From Nitrospirales bacterium (GTDB taxonomy: Bacteria; Nitrospirota; Nitrospiria; Nitrospirales; UBA8639), in NCBI GenBank assembly GCA_029261355.1, contig JAJDBM010000005.1:1-64000 (forward strand): 64,000 nt of DNA, in the 5' to 3' direction. This document shows positions 27,379-38,359 of the stretch, piece after piece. The first letter of the stretch is position 1, and each line of letters opens with the position of its first letter. The notes beneath the pieces were generated by a model, which made no database searches, was not told the DNA's origin, and worked only from the letters and a program-made list of their open reading frames with translations. Both the position numbers and the translations under genes were made by a program.

Positions 27379-28689
27379 CTAGATTTGACTTAATACCGGA
27401 ATTTCTTGTTTCACAGGATGAGCAGCCTCAGCCTCGCGAATCAGCTCTTCATATTCTGACCGCCAATGCCGCATCGTACTCACAATCGGTGATACTTCAG
27501 CTTCGCCAAACGCACAGACCGTTCGACCTTCAATGCTCTTACACAAATCGAGCAAAAGGTCCAAATCTGACATACGCCCTTCTCTCCGAGAAATCCGTTG
27601 AAGGGTTTGTACGAGCCAAGAACTGCCTTCACGACATGGCGTACATTTCCCACAGGATTCGTGATAGAAAAACTCCATCAATCGAAGAGCGGCCCATACC
27701 ATGCTCGTACCTTCTTCCATTACGGTAATACCGCCTGACCCAAGCATTGATCCTGCCATCGCGAGCGACTCGAAATCCATCTTGACGTCAAGATGTTCAG
27801 GGGTCAAAAACGGCGCAGATGCACCACCAGGAATGAAGGCCTTGAGAGGTTTGTCTGAACGCATCCCACCACCAATTTCGTAAATCATTTCCCGAAATGT
27901 CACTCCCATGGGAACTTCATAGTTTCCAGGTCGCTTGATATGTCCGCTTAAACAGAAGATCCGAGTTCCAGTCCCCTTAGGCGGAGCCCCAATTGCGGCA
28001 AACCACGCAGCCCCCTTATTCAGAATATGCGGAATATTGGCTAACGTTTCGACATTATTGACGACAGTAGGCTTTTGATAAAGTCCATGAGTAGCAGGGA
28101 AAGGCGGCTTAAAACGTGGCTTCCCACGTTTCCCTTCTAAAGACTCAAGTAAGGCCGTTTCTTCTCCACAAATATAGGCCCCAGCACCACGGTGCACGAA
28201 AATATTGATCGTCTTTCCAGTACCTAAGACATTAGACCCTAAGTACCCGGCCTTCTTCGCTTCTGCAATGGCTTGGTCTAAAACTTTTGCTCCAAGCCAA
28301 AATTCACCTCTGATATAAATGTAAGCTGTTTCAGCCCCAATCGTGTAGCAGGTAATGGCCATCCCCTCAAGCACTTGATGAGGGTCCCGCTCCATTAACT
28401 GGCGATCCTTGAACGTTCCAGGCTCACTCTCATCGGCATTGCAACACAAGTACTTTGGACCTGGGTGATCTTTAGGAATAAAACTCCACTTCACTCCTGT
28501 GGGGAACCCAGCCCCTCCTCTTCCTCGAAGACCTGATAGTTTCACGGTTTCAATAATATCGCTAGGGGCCATTCCTTCACACACTTTTCGAAATGCCTGA
28601 TAGCCACCCGTCTGCTCATACTCTTTGAGCGAACCAGTATACCCTGGCTGCTCCATATTTTTCAGAAGAATCTTTTCGTATTTTGCCAT
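27379..28689 (-). CDS. nuoF: NADH-quinone oxidoreductase subunit F
   Basis: A 436-residue flavoprotein that binds NADH and FMN, taking hydride from NADH. The FMN/NADH site is shown by LRGRGGAGFPTGVKW and NADESEPGTFKDR, and the glycine-rich HRGAGAYICGEETALLESLE. The C-terminal HESCGKCTPCREG binds the N3 4Fe-4S cluster. It is followed by nuoG after 5 nt. All key residues are present. Confidence 0.96.
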   Translation of the reverse strand: MAKYEKILLKNMEQPGYTGSLKEYEQTGGYQAFRKVCEGMAPSDIIETVKLSGLRGRGGAGFPTGVKWSFIPKDHPGPKYLCCNADESEPGTFKDRQLMERDPHQVLEGMAITCYTIGAETAYIYIRGEFWLGAKVLDQAIAEAKKAGYLGSNVLGTGKTINIFVHRGAGAYICGEETALLESLEGKRGKPRFKPPFPATHGLYQKPTVVNNVETLANIPHILNKGAAWFAAIGAPPKGTGTRIFCLSGHIKRPGNYEVPMGVTFREMIYEIGGGMRSDKPLKAFIPGGASAPFLTPEHLDVKMDFESLAMAGSMLGSGGITVMEEGTSMVWAALRLMEFFYHESCGKCTPCREGSSWLVQTLQRISRREGRMSDLDLLLDLCKSIEGRTVCAFGEAEVSPIVSTMRHWRSEYEELIREAEAAHPVKQEIPVLSQI

Positions 28690-28750
28690 TAGACTACCGA
28701 TGGAACCGTTCGTCGCTATTCATGAAAAAAATATCATGAAACCTTGTCAT

Positions 28751-29275
28751 TTATGATTTCGTTGGTTGAGGAAACATAAAGGGACCACTCTTCAGCGAAG
28801 AGGACCCTTTCTGTTTCAGATCATCGAAGATTTGACCAACTTTTTCTTCTGTTAACCGTTCGTAATAATCATCATTCACCTGCATCATTGGTCCAGTTCC
28901 ACAGGACCCTAAACATTCCACGACACTCAAGGTAAAGGTCCTATCTGCGGTAGTTTGGCCTGACGAAATATTCAAATTCTTTTGAATCCATTCAACGATG
29001 TTATCTGATCCGACCAATGCACACATTAATGATCGACAGACCTGCACATGAAATTTACCAATAGGCTTCAGATTGTACATCGAATAAAACGTGACGGTCT
29101 CATACACCTGGGACGGGGTCAAGCTTAAAAGCTTTGCGATCTCTTTCATGGCTGGTTCACTCACATACCCTTCTTCACGTTGTGCGATATACAGCAATGG
29201 CAAAAGCGCAGAACGCTTGACAGGATAGCGAGAGAGCAATTCATTCACTTCGTCTTTAAGTTTGTCAAAAATCAT
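28751..29275 (-). CDS. nuoE: NADH-quinone oxidoreductase subunit E
   Basis: A 174-residue thioredoxin-fold subunit with the 2Fe-2S cluster N1a. The four ligands are in CRSLMC and, about 40 residues later, CLGSC. The N-terminal helical part (RSALLPLLYIAQREEGYVSE) is typical. Its start overlaps the end of nuoCD by 4 nt, so the two are translationally coupled. It lies 61 nt before nuoF. Confidence 0.95.
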   Translation of the reverse strand: MIFDKLKDEVNELLSRYPVKRSALLPLLYIAQREEGYVSEPAMKEIAKLLSLTPSQVYETVTFYSMYNLKPIGKFHVQVCRSLMCALVGSDNIVEWIQKNLNISSGQTTADRTFTLSVVECLGSCGTGPMMQVNDDYYERLTEEKVGQIFDDLKQKGSSSLKSGPFMFPQPTKS

Positions 29276-31023
29276 CTATCGCATTCACCCATCACAATGT
29301 CATAGGTTCCAAAAATTGTAATGATGTCTGAGATCAAATAGCCTCGCGCCATATGATCAAATGCACCCATATGGACAAACGAAGGTGATCGGATTTTCAT
29401 CCGATACGGCCTCGGACTCCCATCACTAATGAGAAAAAATCCAAGTTCCCCTTTCGGCACCTCAGTGGCACAATAGGTTTCGCCTTTCGGCGGTTTAAAC
29501 CCTTGTGTGAAAATAATGAAATGATGAATCAGACTTTGCATATCCCGCATCACATCTGGCTTAGGCGGGGGGATCACTTTAGCGTCTTCAGCAATAATAG
29601 GGCCTTCAGGTATCTGCTCCAAACATTGTTCAATGATACGAGCACTCTGTCGCATTTCTTCAACCCGAATCCAATACCGATCGTAGGTATCGCCAGCCTT
29701 CCCAAGAGGAACTTCCCATTCAACCTTGTCATACATGCCATACGGCTCTAATTTACGAATGTCATATGCCACACCAGATCCACGAAGGCTCGGGCCAGTC
29801 AATCCAAAATTAATGGCATCTTCCCCTGAAATGACGGCCACGCCTTTTGTCCGAGCTAACCAAATACGATTTTCCTTGAGCAGAGTATCGTACTCTTCAA
29901 TATGAGCAGAAAACGTGTTCAAAAACTCTTTTAAGCTAGCAATTATTTCTGGGGTCAGATCACTATCCACTCCACCAAAACGGAAGTAATTCAACGTCAA
30001 ACGCGCACCACACAGCTTCTCGAACATGTCTAAGAGGACTTCACGCTCTCGAAAGGTAAAAAAGAAAACGGTCATAGCGCCGATATCAAGAGCTTGGGTC
30101 CCTAACCAAAATAAATGCCCAACAATTCGCTGCATCTCAGCAACAATCGTGCGGACATACTCAGCTCGCTCTGGAATGGTGATCCCCACTAATTTTTCAA
30201 CAGCACGAACATATGCGTAATTGTTCGTCATGGCACAGACATAATCCAACCGATCGGTGTGCGGAAGGATTTGCATATAATTAAGACCTTCGGCTAGCTT
30301 TTCTACTCCGCGATGCAAGTAGCCAAGGTCTGGAACAGCTTTCGTAACACGTTCACCATCCAGCTCTAACACCACGCGCAGCACGCCATGGGTACTCGGA
30401 TGCTGAGGACCCATATTCAATAACATTTCGGTCGTGCGTTTTGATTCATCTGGCGAATCACCAGCCATAAATTGATGTCGCTGGTCTGATGGAATTTCAT
30501 CAGCTGACCATTCACTCACAGGCTCATCTAATCTGGGAATGAAGTCCATCTGACTCCTCCATCCCTTGCCTTCAGCAGGAAAATCTTTACGAAGAGGATA
30601 TCCCTCGTCATAGTCCTCGGGCATCAGAATCCGTCTTAAATCAGGATGGCCTGTAAACCGAATGCCCATTAAGTCGAATACTTCTCGTTCAAGAAAGTTC
30701 GCACCTGCCCAAATATGACAAATGCTGGCAAGGCTGGGGTCGTCCTCAGTCACTCGTACTTTTAGACGAATTCGTGTCCCATGCGGCAAAGAGAGGAAAT
30801 GGTAGATGATTTCAAAACGTTCAAAATCGTCAGGGTAGTCGACTGAACAAATATCTGTCATATGATCGAACGCCATCGCAGGATCATCGTGAAGAAACTG
30901 GGCAACATCGCCCCACCCACCACGCTCGACTTGCGCCGATAACTCATGACGTTGAGGATCTTCATTCACCGATTGAATAATGATCGGAAATTGTTGCTGT
31001 AAGGTTTCAAGAACTGGATGCAT
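29272..31023 (-). CDS. nuoCD: Fused NADH-quinone oxidoreductase subunits C and D
   Basis: A 583-residue fusion. Residues to about 180 are subunit C (FERFEIIYHFLSLPHGTRIR, ILMPEDYDEGYPLRKDFP). Residues about 200-583 are subunit D (NMGPQHPSTHGVLRVVLELD, YLHRGVEKLAEGLNYMQILP, and near the end MGECDR). The quinone-site His in HPSTHG and the downstream Tyr are expected here. The fusion is known from several bacterial groups including enterobacteria. The conserved Arg in LHRGVEK corresponds, as I recall, to the Arg methylated by NDUFAF7 in human NDUFS2; a MidA homologue lies upstream in this locus. Confidence 0.95.
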   Translation of the reverse strand: MHPVLETLQQQFPIIIQSVNEDPQRHELSAQVERGGWGDVAQFLHDDPAMAFDHMTDICSVDYPDDFERFEIIYHFLSLPHGTRIRLKVRVTEDDPSLASICHIWAGANFLEREVFDLMGIRFTGHPDLRRILMPEDYDEGYPLRKDFPAEGKGWRSQMDFIPRLDEPVSEWSADEIPSDQRHQFMAGDSPDESKRTTEMLLNMGPQHPSTHGVLRVVLELDGERVTKAVPDLGYLHRGVEKLAEGLNYMQILPHTDRLDYVCAMTNNYAYVRAVEKLVGITIPERAEYVRTIVAEMQRIVGHLFWLGTQALDIGAMTVFFFTFREREVLLDMFEKLCGARLTLNYFRFGGVDSDLTPEIIASLKEFLNTFSAHIEEYDTLLKENRIWLARTKGVAVISGEDAINFGLTGPSLRGSGVAYDIRKLEPYGMYDKVEWEVPLGKAGDTYDRYWIRVEEMRQSARIIEQCLEQIPEGPIIAEDAKVIPPPKPDVMRDMQSLIHHFIIFTQGFKPPKGETYCATEVPKGELGFFLISDGSPRPYRMKIRSPSFVHMGAFDHMARGYLISDIITIFGTYDIVMGECDR

Positions 31024-31116
31024 AGATGATTAATTCGTGTGCAATATATCTGTTCGCAAACACAATTTCAGCCTCAAAAGAAATTGGTTTTCGACACGAC
31101 ATGAAATGACATAAAA

Positions 31117-31596
31117 TTATTTGACAAAAACTTTCTCCCGCTGAATTTTCTCTTGCAGCTTAATCAGTCCATCAATGAGAGCTTCGGGACGTGGAGGACA
31201 TCCTGCTATGTAGACATCAACTGGGATAATCTGGTCAACACCTTGAACCACACTGTAACTATTGTAGTGATTGCCAGATGTGGCGCATGAACCCATAGAA
31301 ATCACATACCGAGGCTCGGGCATTTGATCATAAATACGACGGATAACCGGAGCCATTTTCCGACAAACCGTGCCCGCCACAATCATTAAATCCGATTGTC
31401 GTGGAGAGGCACGAAACACACCAGCTCCAAAGCGGTCAATATCATAACGAGACGAGACTGAGGCAATCATCTCGATAGCACAACAGGCCAAACCAAAGGT
31501 CATTGGCCACAAAGCCGATTTCCGAGCCCAATTAATAACAGAATCGAGCTGCGTCGTAATAATATTCGGCTCAAGCTGTCGTTCAAGAAAACTCAT
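31117..31596 (-). CDS. nuoB: NADH-quinone oxidoreductase subunit B
   Basis: A 159-residue subunit binding the terminal cluster N2. Ligands are the adjacent Cys pair in [10 protein letters not shown], the Cys in VAGTVCRKM, and the Cys in IAGCPPRPE. It passes electrons to quinone at the NuoB/NuoD interface. It lies 93 nt upstream of nuoCD. Length and all four ligands are intact. Confidence 0.96.
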   Translation of the reverse strand: MSFLERQLEPNIITTQLDSVINWARKSALWPMTFGLACCAIEMIASVSSRYDIDRFGAGVFRASPRQSDLMIVAGTVCRKMAPVIRRIYDQMPEPRYVISMGSCATSGNHYNSYSVVQGVDQIIPVDVYIAGCPPRPEALIDGLIKLQEKIQREKVFVK

Positions 31597-31744
31597 AGTT
31601 ACTTCACCTTAGAAAAAGTACGGCCTATCTATCTGACCTACCACTCATAAATGAGAAACCTTCATCATCGATATGGCCAGCTTGATTGGAGGCCCATCTT
31701 ATCTGGGACTACCCCAGTTTGGCTAGGCCTAATGGCCTATATTC

Positions 31745-32119
31745 TCAATCCCAATCCAACGCGCCTTTTTTCCAAACATACCAGAACCCAACCACTAAAA
31801 TGGCGATAAACATTCCCATTTCAATCAGACCAAGCAAACCAAGGTCTTTAAAGGCCACAGCCCACGGAAACATAAAGACAATTTCTATATCAAAAATGAC
31901 AAACAACATCGCGATGATGTAGTAGCGCATAGGAAATTGAATACGAGCATCACTAAAAAGCGGGCTTCCACTTTCATAGGGAAGCAATTTTGCTCGATAG
32001 GGACGATGAGGACGTAACGCAAGGCCGAGGAGCAGAGAGCCAAGCCCAAACGCTGCACCTAAGACAGCAAAAATAACAATGGGAACGTAATTAAGTGGGA
32101 CAGCTTCACTACCCATCAT
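31745..32119 (-). CDS. nuoA: NADH-quinone oxidoreductase subunit A
   Basis: A 124-residue, three-helix membrane subunit at the quinone entry region. KLLPYESGSPLFSDARIQFP and MRYYIIAMLFVIFDIEIVFM are the family signatures, the latter carrying the conserved Asp/Glu. It is the first nuo gene, 148 nt before nuoB and 129 nt after the midA-like gene. The promoter of the nuo cluster is probably either just upstream of this gene or upstream of midA. Confidence 0.95.
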   Translation of the reverse strand: MMGSEAVPLNYVPIVIFAVLGAAFGLGSLLLGLALRPHRPYRAKLLPYESGSPLFSDARIQFPMRYYIIAMLFVIFDIEIVFMFPWAVAFKDLGLLGLIEMGMFIAILVVGFWYVWKKGALDWD

Positions 32120-32248
32120 TCACCTCGCGTACATATCTCATACTTGCCCGATTCATTGAGACATTACTAGAATCCACCGCGCCATCCTGACATATAGCAT
32201 TTCCCAAGCGCCATTCAACTCTCGTCGCGCTTAAGACAACTCGAAGCC

Positions 32249-33556
32249 TCAATGTTCAGAGCCTTCACCGAATAATACTCCACTTAAAAATGGCCGAAAC
32301 TGCAGCCCTTGCAAGGCTGGCGCTTCGACAGCTTTGTGTTGTACCAAAAACTTAAAGGTTTGTCCCATACTCTGTGGTCTTAAAAATTGAATCGCCAACT
32401 GCATTTCTTCCGATTCAGGATCAACATCAGCCAACATCGCATCAACTCCGAGTCCTAACAGAAAATTCATCAGATTGGTGAATCCCGTAACCGTCAATCC
32501 AACTTGCGCACCCTGGATCGCGAGTGCAGAAAAGTTCACATGTGCCGTGATGTCCTGTTCGCCCACACGAACATAAGGGTTAGAGGATGCGGTATGTTTG
32601 TGATAACACAACAATGTTCCATCGCTTCGAGAGGAATCGTAATAATCTGATGCCGTATGCCCATAGTCAACCGTCAACACAAAGCCACGTTGAAGGACAT
32701 GAGCCACGTCTTTCATCCAACGTACAGATTCCAAATGAACTTCGGTGCAGTAGCCGTCAGGCCACTGCTGAAGACCGCCAGCGCCATAAGCATTGAGATA
32801 GTCGGAAATCTCTGGAGTTGAAGGCTTATCCAAATATTCGCAAAATTGACCATCCTGATAGTGGACAAACACCTCGTTGAGTTGGTCCTCTTTAACTTTT
32901 TTGACGCGATGAACAGGAAAGGCATCCACTAATTCGTTCGAAAGCACCACCCCATGAACAGATTCCTCATTAAGGTCCTGTAATGAGGGATGCCAGGCAA
33001 TCGACCATCCCTTCTCCACATATGTAGAAAGATTGCGCTCTTGAATCTGTTTCATAACCGGACTTCGCTCAATCAACAGATACCTCAGTCTGGAAAACAG
33101 ATTTGAATCCTCATCCCCGCAAGCGCGTAACAGGTCACGTGCAAGTAACCCTTTGCCCGGCCCCATTTCTACAACGGTAAACGGCGAAGGTCGACCTAAC
33201 AATTCATCAATTTCACAAATCTGCTTAATAAGACATCTGGCAAACAATGGATGCACATCAGAGGAGGTATAAAAATCACCTGCCCATCCAATACGAGAAT
33301 CGTCTTGAGCTTCCGCAGATGTGGGCGAGCCCACCGTCATATAATACCCCTCATGCTCATCATAGAGCGCCAACTCCATAAAACGTGCAAACGATATTGG
33401 ACCTGACTCCCTGATCTCACCAATAATACGTTGGAGAAGCATAGACTGACTGCTTTCACTTGGCGTCGAGACGGAAACAGTTGCACCCACCATACCTTGA
33501 GGCTCTATATAAGAAATAAACCCCGTACGATAAGGGGCAAAGGCGGAGCAAGTCAA
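32249..33556 (-). CDS. MidA/NDUFAF7-type SAM-dependent methyltransferase
   Basis: A protein of about 435 residues from the DUF185/MidA family of class I methyltransferases. The SAM site is in VVEMGPGKGLLARDLLRAC, and FARFMELALYDEHEGYYM at the N-terminus is a strong family mark. LTVDYGHTASDYY is also typical. Its mitochondrial homologue NDUFAF7 methylates an arginine of the NuoD-type subunit during complex I assembly. Its position directly upstream of nuoA on the same strand makes a complex I assembly role likely here. The start is uncertain: MVGATVS (after AAGG) or MLLQRIIG are alternatives within the N-terminal 40 residues. Confidence 0.85.
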   Translation of the reverse strand: MTCSAFAPYRTGFISYIEPQGMVGATVSVSTPSESSQSMLLQRIIGEIRESGPISFARFMELALYDEHEGYYMTVGSPTSAEAQDDSRIGWAGDFYTSSDVHPLFARCLIKQICEIDELLGRPSPFTVVEMGPGKGLLARDLLRACGDEDSNLFSRLRYLLIERSPVMKQIQERNLSTYVEKGWSIAWHPSLQDLNEESVHGVVLSNELVDAFPVHRVKKVKEDQLNEVFVHYQDGQFCEYLDKPSTPEISDYLNAYGAGGLQQWPDGYCTEVHLESVRWMKDVAHVLQRGFVLTVDYGHTASDYYDSSRSDGTLLCYHKHTASSNPYVRVGEQDITAHVNFSALAIQGAQVGLTVTGFTNLMNFLLGLGVDAMLADVDPESEEMQLAIQFLRPQSMGQTFKFLVQHKAVEAPALQGLQFRPFLSGVLFGEGSEH

Positions 33557-33834
33557 GCAAAAGAAAACTCTCTAAAAAGAATAAAAAACTGCTTCTTTTT
33601 ACGCCCATACCCATTAAAGAAAATCATGAAGGCCAGCACATCAAATAGCCCACCAGAAACCAAGTCGGTAAAGACGCTCACAACAAAACATATACGTAGA
33701 GCTTACTGATGGATTATTGAAATGAGCATGACCTGAAGGGTTACAACGAGAAGACAGGAACATCGAGAAGTAGGTATTGCCCAAAAACGAATGCGAACAG
33801 GTAAAAGCAGTTAGGATTTCTAACAGGGGATGAG

Positions 33835-35448
33835 TTAAAACTCCATGGCTTCGGATAAGATTTCGAGGTCATCAATGTCCAACCAATGGCCGTTGGTATA
33901 CACGACGCGAATCTCATGTCCTTGGCGAATAAGATGTTCAAATAAATCATTCATTCGAAGGGTATTAAAATGATCTCGGCCGTGAAGCTCTTGTAAAGCC
34001 GTCTGAACCCGTCTCGCTCCTTCGGCACTGAACTTCACAAGCCCAATCCATTCCCCATCGGCTTGATTGGAAGGCAATAGAGGATTCATTTCCAACAACT
34101 GTACAGATTCTTCAAAGTAATCCGTGTCAGACCGTCGCGAACAACGAACAAAGTCCGTAAATCGTGTCTGCGCATGGGTTCGAATCACGTTTGCATCCAC
34201 ACTCACCACGATGTCTCCAGGCTCATTCAGTAATCGGCGAAGGATATAGTTCTTAAATACAATATCTCCGTATGAAACAACGACAGGACGGTTCAAATAG
34301 TCTACCGCGGTATACAGTGATGAGAGTTCCTTGGTCTGCTCCCAATCAGCGTTGACCTCCACCTTCACATCTGAAATGGTGATGGTTTCAGCTTTATACC
34401 CGCCCACCACAAGAATGTCATGAATCTCAACGGCATGAAAGTGGTCCGTGAGGCGTTGCAATAAGGGCTTTCCTTGAATAGGCAACATGGCCTTCGGCTT
34501 ATCATCCGTTAACGATCCGAGGTCTGCCCCTTTTGATGCAGCCAAAACAATGGCCCGTCCATGTTCAGTCTGACGGCTGGGCAGATAGGCATCTTCGGCA
34601 TTCTTTAGTGTTTCAGCATCTTGTAAACGAAAGACTTCTCGAACAGGGACAATGGCATCTTCCACCGTCAAAAGTGACCGCTCCACATAAATCTTTTTGG
34701 CAATGTCCTGCATCGCTGAAATACTGGCGCGGACTAAATGATTGGCCCAAATCACCATACTAATCTTGGCTTCTTCAAAAACACTGGTCGGAGTTACATA
34801 ATACATGGTGGGAACAATCACAACCGGGCAGGGCTCGTTCCATGCTTGCATAAAGGCCAAGATTTGATCGGGTTTTGAAATTTTGCTGTGAATCAGAACG
34901 GCGTCAGCTCCAGACCGTGCATAGGCTTCAGCTCGCTTCAAGGTTTCATTGAGGCCCCATCCCGCAATAAACGCTTCGACACGAGCAACGACACAAAAAT
35001 CAGGATCCTGTTGAGTATCTTTGGCTGCTTTAATTTTCCCACAAAATTCATCCATATCTGCCAGTGGTTGTTGCTCACCAAGAAAGGAATTGGTTTTAGG
35101 GAAGAGTTTATCTTCGAGACAGACGGCTGCGACATTACGCTGCTCCAACTTCTTCACAAGCCGACAGACATTATTGAAGTTTCCATAGCCCGTGTCCGCA
35201 TCTAGCAGCAACGGAATCGTGGTCGCATCACTCATAAACTCCACAACCTCTAAGACTTGCGTCCAACTTGCCTCATTATTGTCTCGCACCCCTAAGGCGG
35301 CTGAAATTCCAAGCCCACTCCCCCAGATGCCTGCATGCCCAGACTCTTCTACAATTTTGGCACTCAGACCATTATGTGCTTCTAGCAGAAACTCCAGTCG
35401 ATCTGATTGCAACATCTGCTTAAATTGTGTGGTTTTCTTCACGCTCAT
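33835..35448 (-). CDS. PEP phosphomutase fused to a nucleotidyltransferase
   Basis: A 537-residue two-domain protein. Residues 1 to about 290 form a PEP mutase/isocitrate-lyase-fold domain, with [10 protein letters not shown] and the diagnostic [10 protein letters not shown] at residues 112-121, which converts PEP to phosphonopyruvate, the first step in making C-P bonds. Residues about 297-537 form a nucleotidyltransferase domain: [20 protein letters not shown] and [13 protein letters not shown]. Its glycine-rich loop lacks the usual GxGxR. Such fusions are known and may activate a phosphonate as its CMP ester. No phosphonopyruvate decarboxylase or aminotransferase is nearby. It lies between secA and midA on the same strand. 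Confidence 0.85.
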   Translation of the reverse strand: MSVKKTTQFKQMLQSDRLEFLLEAHNGLSAKIVEESGHAGIWGSGLGISAALGVRDNNEASWTQVLEVVEFMSDATTIPLLLDADTGYGNFNNVCRLVKKLEQRNVAAVCLEDKLFPKTNSFLGEQQPLADMDEFCGKIKAAKDTQQDPDFCVVARVEAFIAGWGLNETLKRAEAYARSGADAVLIHSKISKPDQILAFMQAWNEPCPVVIVPTMYYVTPTSVFEEAKISMVIWANHLVRASISAMQDIAKKIYVERSLLTVEDAIVPVREVFRLQDAETLKNAEDAYLPSRQTEHGRAIVLAASKGADLGSLTDDKPKAMLPIQGKPLLQRLTDHFHAVEIHDILVVGGYKAETITISDVKVEVNADWEQTKELSSLYTAVDYLNRPVVVSYGDIVFKNYILRRLLNEPGDIVVSVDANVIRTHAQTRFTDFVRCSRRSDTDYFEESVQLLEMNPLLPSNQADGEWIGLVKFSAEGARRVQTALQELHGRDHFNTLRMNDLFEHLIRQGHEIRVVYTNGHWLDIDDLEILSEAMEF

Positions 35449-35644
35449 CGCCTTCCATTACCAGTCATCATCACTATGATCTCACGATGAAACACCGACC
35501 CCTCTGTATAGAGTTCTGAGAAAAGTCTCGAGAGAAACGAAGTGGCAATCAACGAAGAATTGCTACGTGCATTATCCCATTGATCAACATATCAAACAGG
35601 TATCCACTGAGCATGGCAGAAACATAAAAGCTCGACTGACTATG

Positions 35645-38359
35645 TTACAGACCATGACATTTTTTATATTTCTTTCCGCTTCCGCAGGGACACGGATCAT
35701 TCCGTCCGACTTTGTCTTCAGCTCGAGTAACGGTCTTTTGGGCTGGGGCCGAATCTTCTCCACGATTAAAGCTCATTTCAGGTGGCTTGGGAGCTTCGGC
35801 AATTGGCTCAGGCTGCTCGCCTCGGACCAATTGCACCTTAAACAATCGTTCTAAGGCTTCACCTTTAATTCGAGCCATCATCCCGGCGAACATATCGTAT
35901 CCTTCGCGCTTGTATTCCGCTAACGGATCTTTTTGCCCATACCCACGAAGTCCAATCCCATCCCGTAACTGATCCATCCCCAGCAAATGATCTTTCCATT
36001 GCTGATCAATGACTTGAAGTAACACCATTTTCTCCAAATATCGGAACATCTCGGGAGTCACGCCCTGCGTCTCTGCAGCCAGAGCCTCTTTATCTTTATA
36101 CGCCTGTTGAACCTTTTCTTGAACTTCTTCCTTCAACCCCTCTCGCCCCATATCTTTCAGTTCATCAGGTCGCAGCATATCCAAAACAAATTGACCATGT
36201 ATCTGCTCAACAAACCCATCGATATCCCAACCTTCAGCATATTCTTCTTCTGGACAATAGGTATCAACCGACGTATCCACGGTATCCGCGATCATCTCCT
36301 GTATTTCCGAGGACAAATCCTCCGCCCCTAACACCATTGACCGATGTTGATAAATCACTTCCCGTTGTTTATTCATCACATCGTCATATTCAAGCAGATG
36401 TTTTCGAATTTCAAAATTATGACCTTCTACTTTTTTCTGGGCATTCTCAATTGATTTACTGACCATCCGATGCTCGATCGGAACCCCTTCTTCCATACCT
36501 AATTTCAACATCAGGTTTGATACGCGCTCTGACGCAAAAATCCGCATTAAGTCATCTTCCAATGAGAGGAAAAACCGTGAGGAACCAGGATCACCTTGAC
36601 GACCGGCACGTCCTCGTAGCTGATTATCAATACGTCGGCTTTCATGTCGTTCGGTGCCGACAATATGGACCCCACCTGCCTCTAACACTCCAACCTTATT
36701 TCCATCACAGGCTGCCTTGATTTTCTCATACTCTGCTGTTTGTTGCTCTTCCGTCAGACCTTCATCTTTATAGATGACTTGTTGCTTGAAGAGCGCTTCT
36801 GGACTCCCACCCAACAGAATGTCCGTTCCACGTCCTGCCATGTTTGTCGCCAACGTCACTGCCCCTTTTTGACCGGCCAGAGCAATAATTTCAGCTTCTT
36901 TTTCATGAAACTTCGCATTGAGGACATGATGCTGGATCCCACGATGCTTCAAGAGTGTCGACAAGCGTTCTGATTTTTCAATTGAAACCGTCCCGACCAA
37001 CACTGGCTGCCCACGGTCATTAAATTCTTTAATTTCATCGGCGATGGCATTAAATTTTTCTTTTTCAGTGCGAAACACCACATCAGGATAATCAGCTCGA
37101 ACCATGGGACGATTGGTGGGAATCACATTCACATCCAGATTATAAATCTTGGCAAACTCAGCCGCTTCGGTGTCTGCCGTCCCTGTCATCCCAGCTAATT
37201 TTTCGTACATGCGAAAGAAGTTTTGAAAGGTAACTGAAGCCAGGGTTTGATTTTCATTGGCAATCTTCACTCCCTCCTTGGCTTCCACGGCTTGATGCAA
37301 CCCATCACTCCAACGACGCCCCGACATCAAGCGTCCGGTAAATTCATCGACGATAATCACCTCGCCATCTTTAACGACATAATCAACATCACGTTTCCAT
37401 AACGCATGGGCCTGCAGGGCTTTAATCACATGATGCACCAAACTTAAATGCTTCATGTCATACAGATTATCAATGCCCAGTTGTTTCTCGACGTTGGCAT
37501 TACCCTCGTCTGTAAGCATCACGGTCTTGGTCTTTTCCTCGATGGTGTAATCACGTTCAACCTGCAAGTTAGGAATGATGCTGTTAATGCGGTAATACAT
37601 ATCAGTGCTAGCCTCAGCCGGTCCTGATATAATGAGCGGCGTTCGCGCCTCATCAATTAAAATACTATCGACCTCATCAACAATCGCAAAAAATGGTTTA
37701 CGTTGAACAAACTGATTCAAATCCGTCACCGTCAGATTATCCCGCAAGTAGTCAAACCCATACTCATTATTCGTCCCATAGGTAATATCAGCTTGGTACG
37801 CCTCTGGCCTTGAACAAGGACGCAAGTATTGCAAGCGTTTATCCGGCGCATCATAGTCAGGGTCAAAAAGAAACGAGGCATCATGCTGAATAATCCCAAG
37901 CGACAAATCTAAACTATGATAGAGGGGACCCATCCATTGAGCATCGCGTTTGGCTAAGTAATCATTCACCGTAACCAGATGTGTCCCTTTTCCAGCTAAC
38001 GCATTCAAATATAAGGCAAGAGTTGCGACCAGCGTTTTGCCTTCACCTGTCCGCATCTCTGAGATTCGCCCTTGATGGAGGACCATGGCCCCTAAGAGCT
38101 GCACATCAAAATGGCGCATCCCCAGTCGTCGTTTGGACATTTCCCGGCAGACAGCAAAGGCATCAGGCAGAATATTGTCCAAGGTCTCACCCGCCTCAAG
38201 TCGCTTCTTAAATTTTTGCGTATGATCTGCCAGAGCCTCATCTGAGAGAGGGGTCAGGGAAGCTTCTAATTCATTAATTTTGTCAACAACCGGCTTAAAG
38301 GCTTTAAGTTCTCGATCGTTCTTACTTCCAAAGAGGATGTTCAGTAATTGAATAAACAT
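35645..38359 (-). CDS. secA: Preprotein translocase ATPase SecA
   Basis: A 904-residue motor protein that drives unfolded preproteins through SecYEG. The Walker A motif MRTGEGKT is at residues 102-109, [20 protein letters not shown] is present, and [20 protein letters not shown] marks the second nucleotide-binding fold. The C-terminus [20 protein letters not shown] is the zinc-binding SEC-C tail that contacts SecB and the ribosome. Length is normal. It is the upstream-most gene in the minus-strand block and is separated by 196 nt from the PEP mutase fusion. Confidence 0.97.
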   Translation of the reverse strand: MFIQLLNILFGSKNDRELKAFKPVVDKINELEASLTPLSDEALADHTQKFKKRLEAGETLDNILPDAFAVCREMSKRRLGMRHFDVQLLGAMVLHQGRISEMRTGEGKTLVATLALYLNALAGKGTHLVTVNDYLAKRDAQWMGPLYHSLDLSLGIIQHDASFLFDPDYDAPDKRLQYLRPCSRPEAYQADITYGTNNEYGFDYLRDNLTVTDLNQFVQRKPFFAIVDEVDSILIDEARTPLIISGPAEASTDMYYRINSIIPNLQVERDYTIEEKTKTVMLTDEGNANVEKQLGIDNLYDMKHLSLVHHVIKALQAHALWKRDVDYVVKDGEVIIVDEFTGRLMSGRRWSDGLHQAVEAKEGVKIANENQTLASVTFQNFFRMYEKLAGMTGTADTEAAEFAKIYNLDVNVIPTNRPMVRADYPDVVFRTEKEKFNAIADEIKEFNDRGQPVLVGTVSIEKSERLSTLLKHRGIQHHVLNAKFHEKEAEIIALAGQKGAVTLATNMAGRGTDILLGGSPEALFKQQVIYKDEGLTEEQQTAEYEKIKAACDGNKVGVLEAGGVHIVGTERHESRRIDNQLRGRAGRQGDPGSSRFFLSLEDDLMRIFASERVSNLMLKLGMEEGVPIEHRMVSKSIENAQKKVEGHNFEIRKHLLEYDDVMNKQREVIYQHRSMVLGAEDLSSEIQEMIADTVDTSVDTYCPEEEYAEGWDIDGFVEQIHGQFVLDMLRPDELKDMGREGLKEEVQEKVQQAYKDKEALAAETQGVTPEMFRYLEKMVLLQVIDQQWKDHLLGMDQLRDGIGLRGYGQKDPLAEYKREGYDMFAGMMARIKGEALERLFKVQLVRGEQPEPIAEAPKPPEMSFNRGEDSAPAQKTVTRAEDKVGRNDPCPCGSGKKYKKCHGL

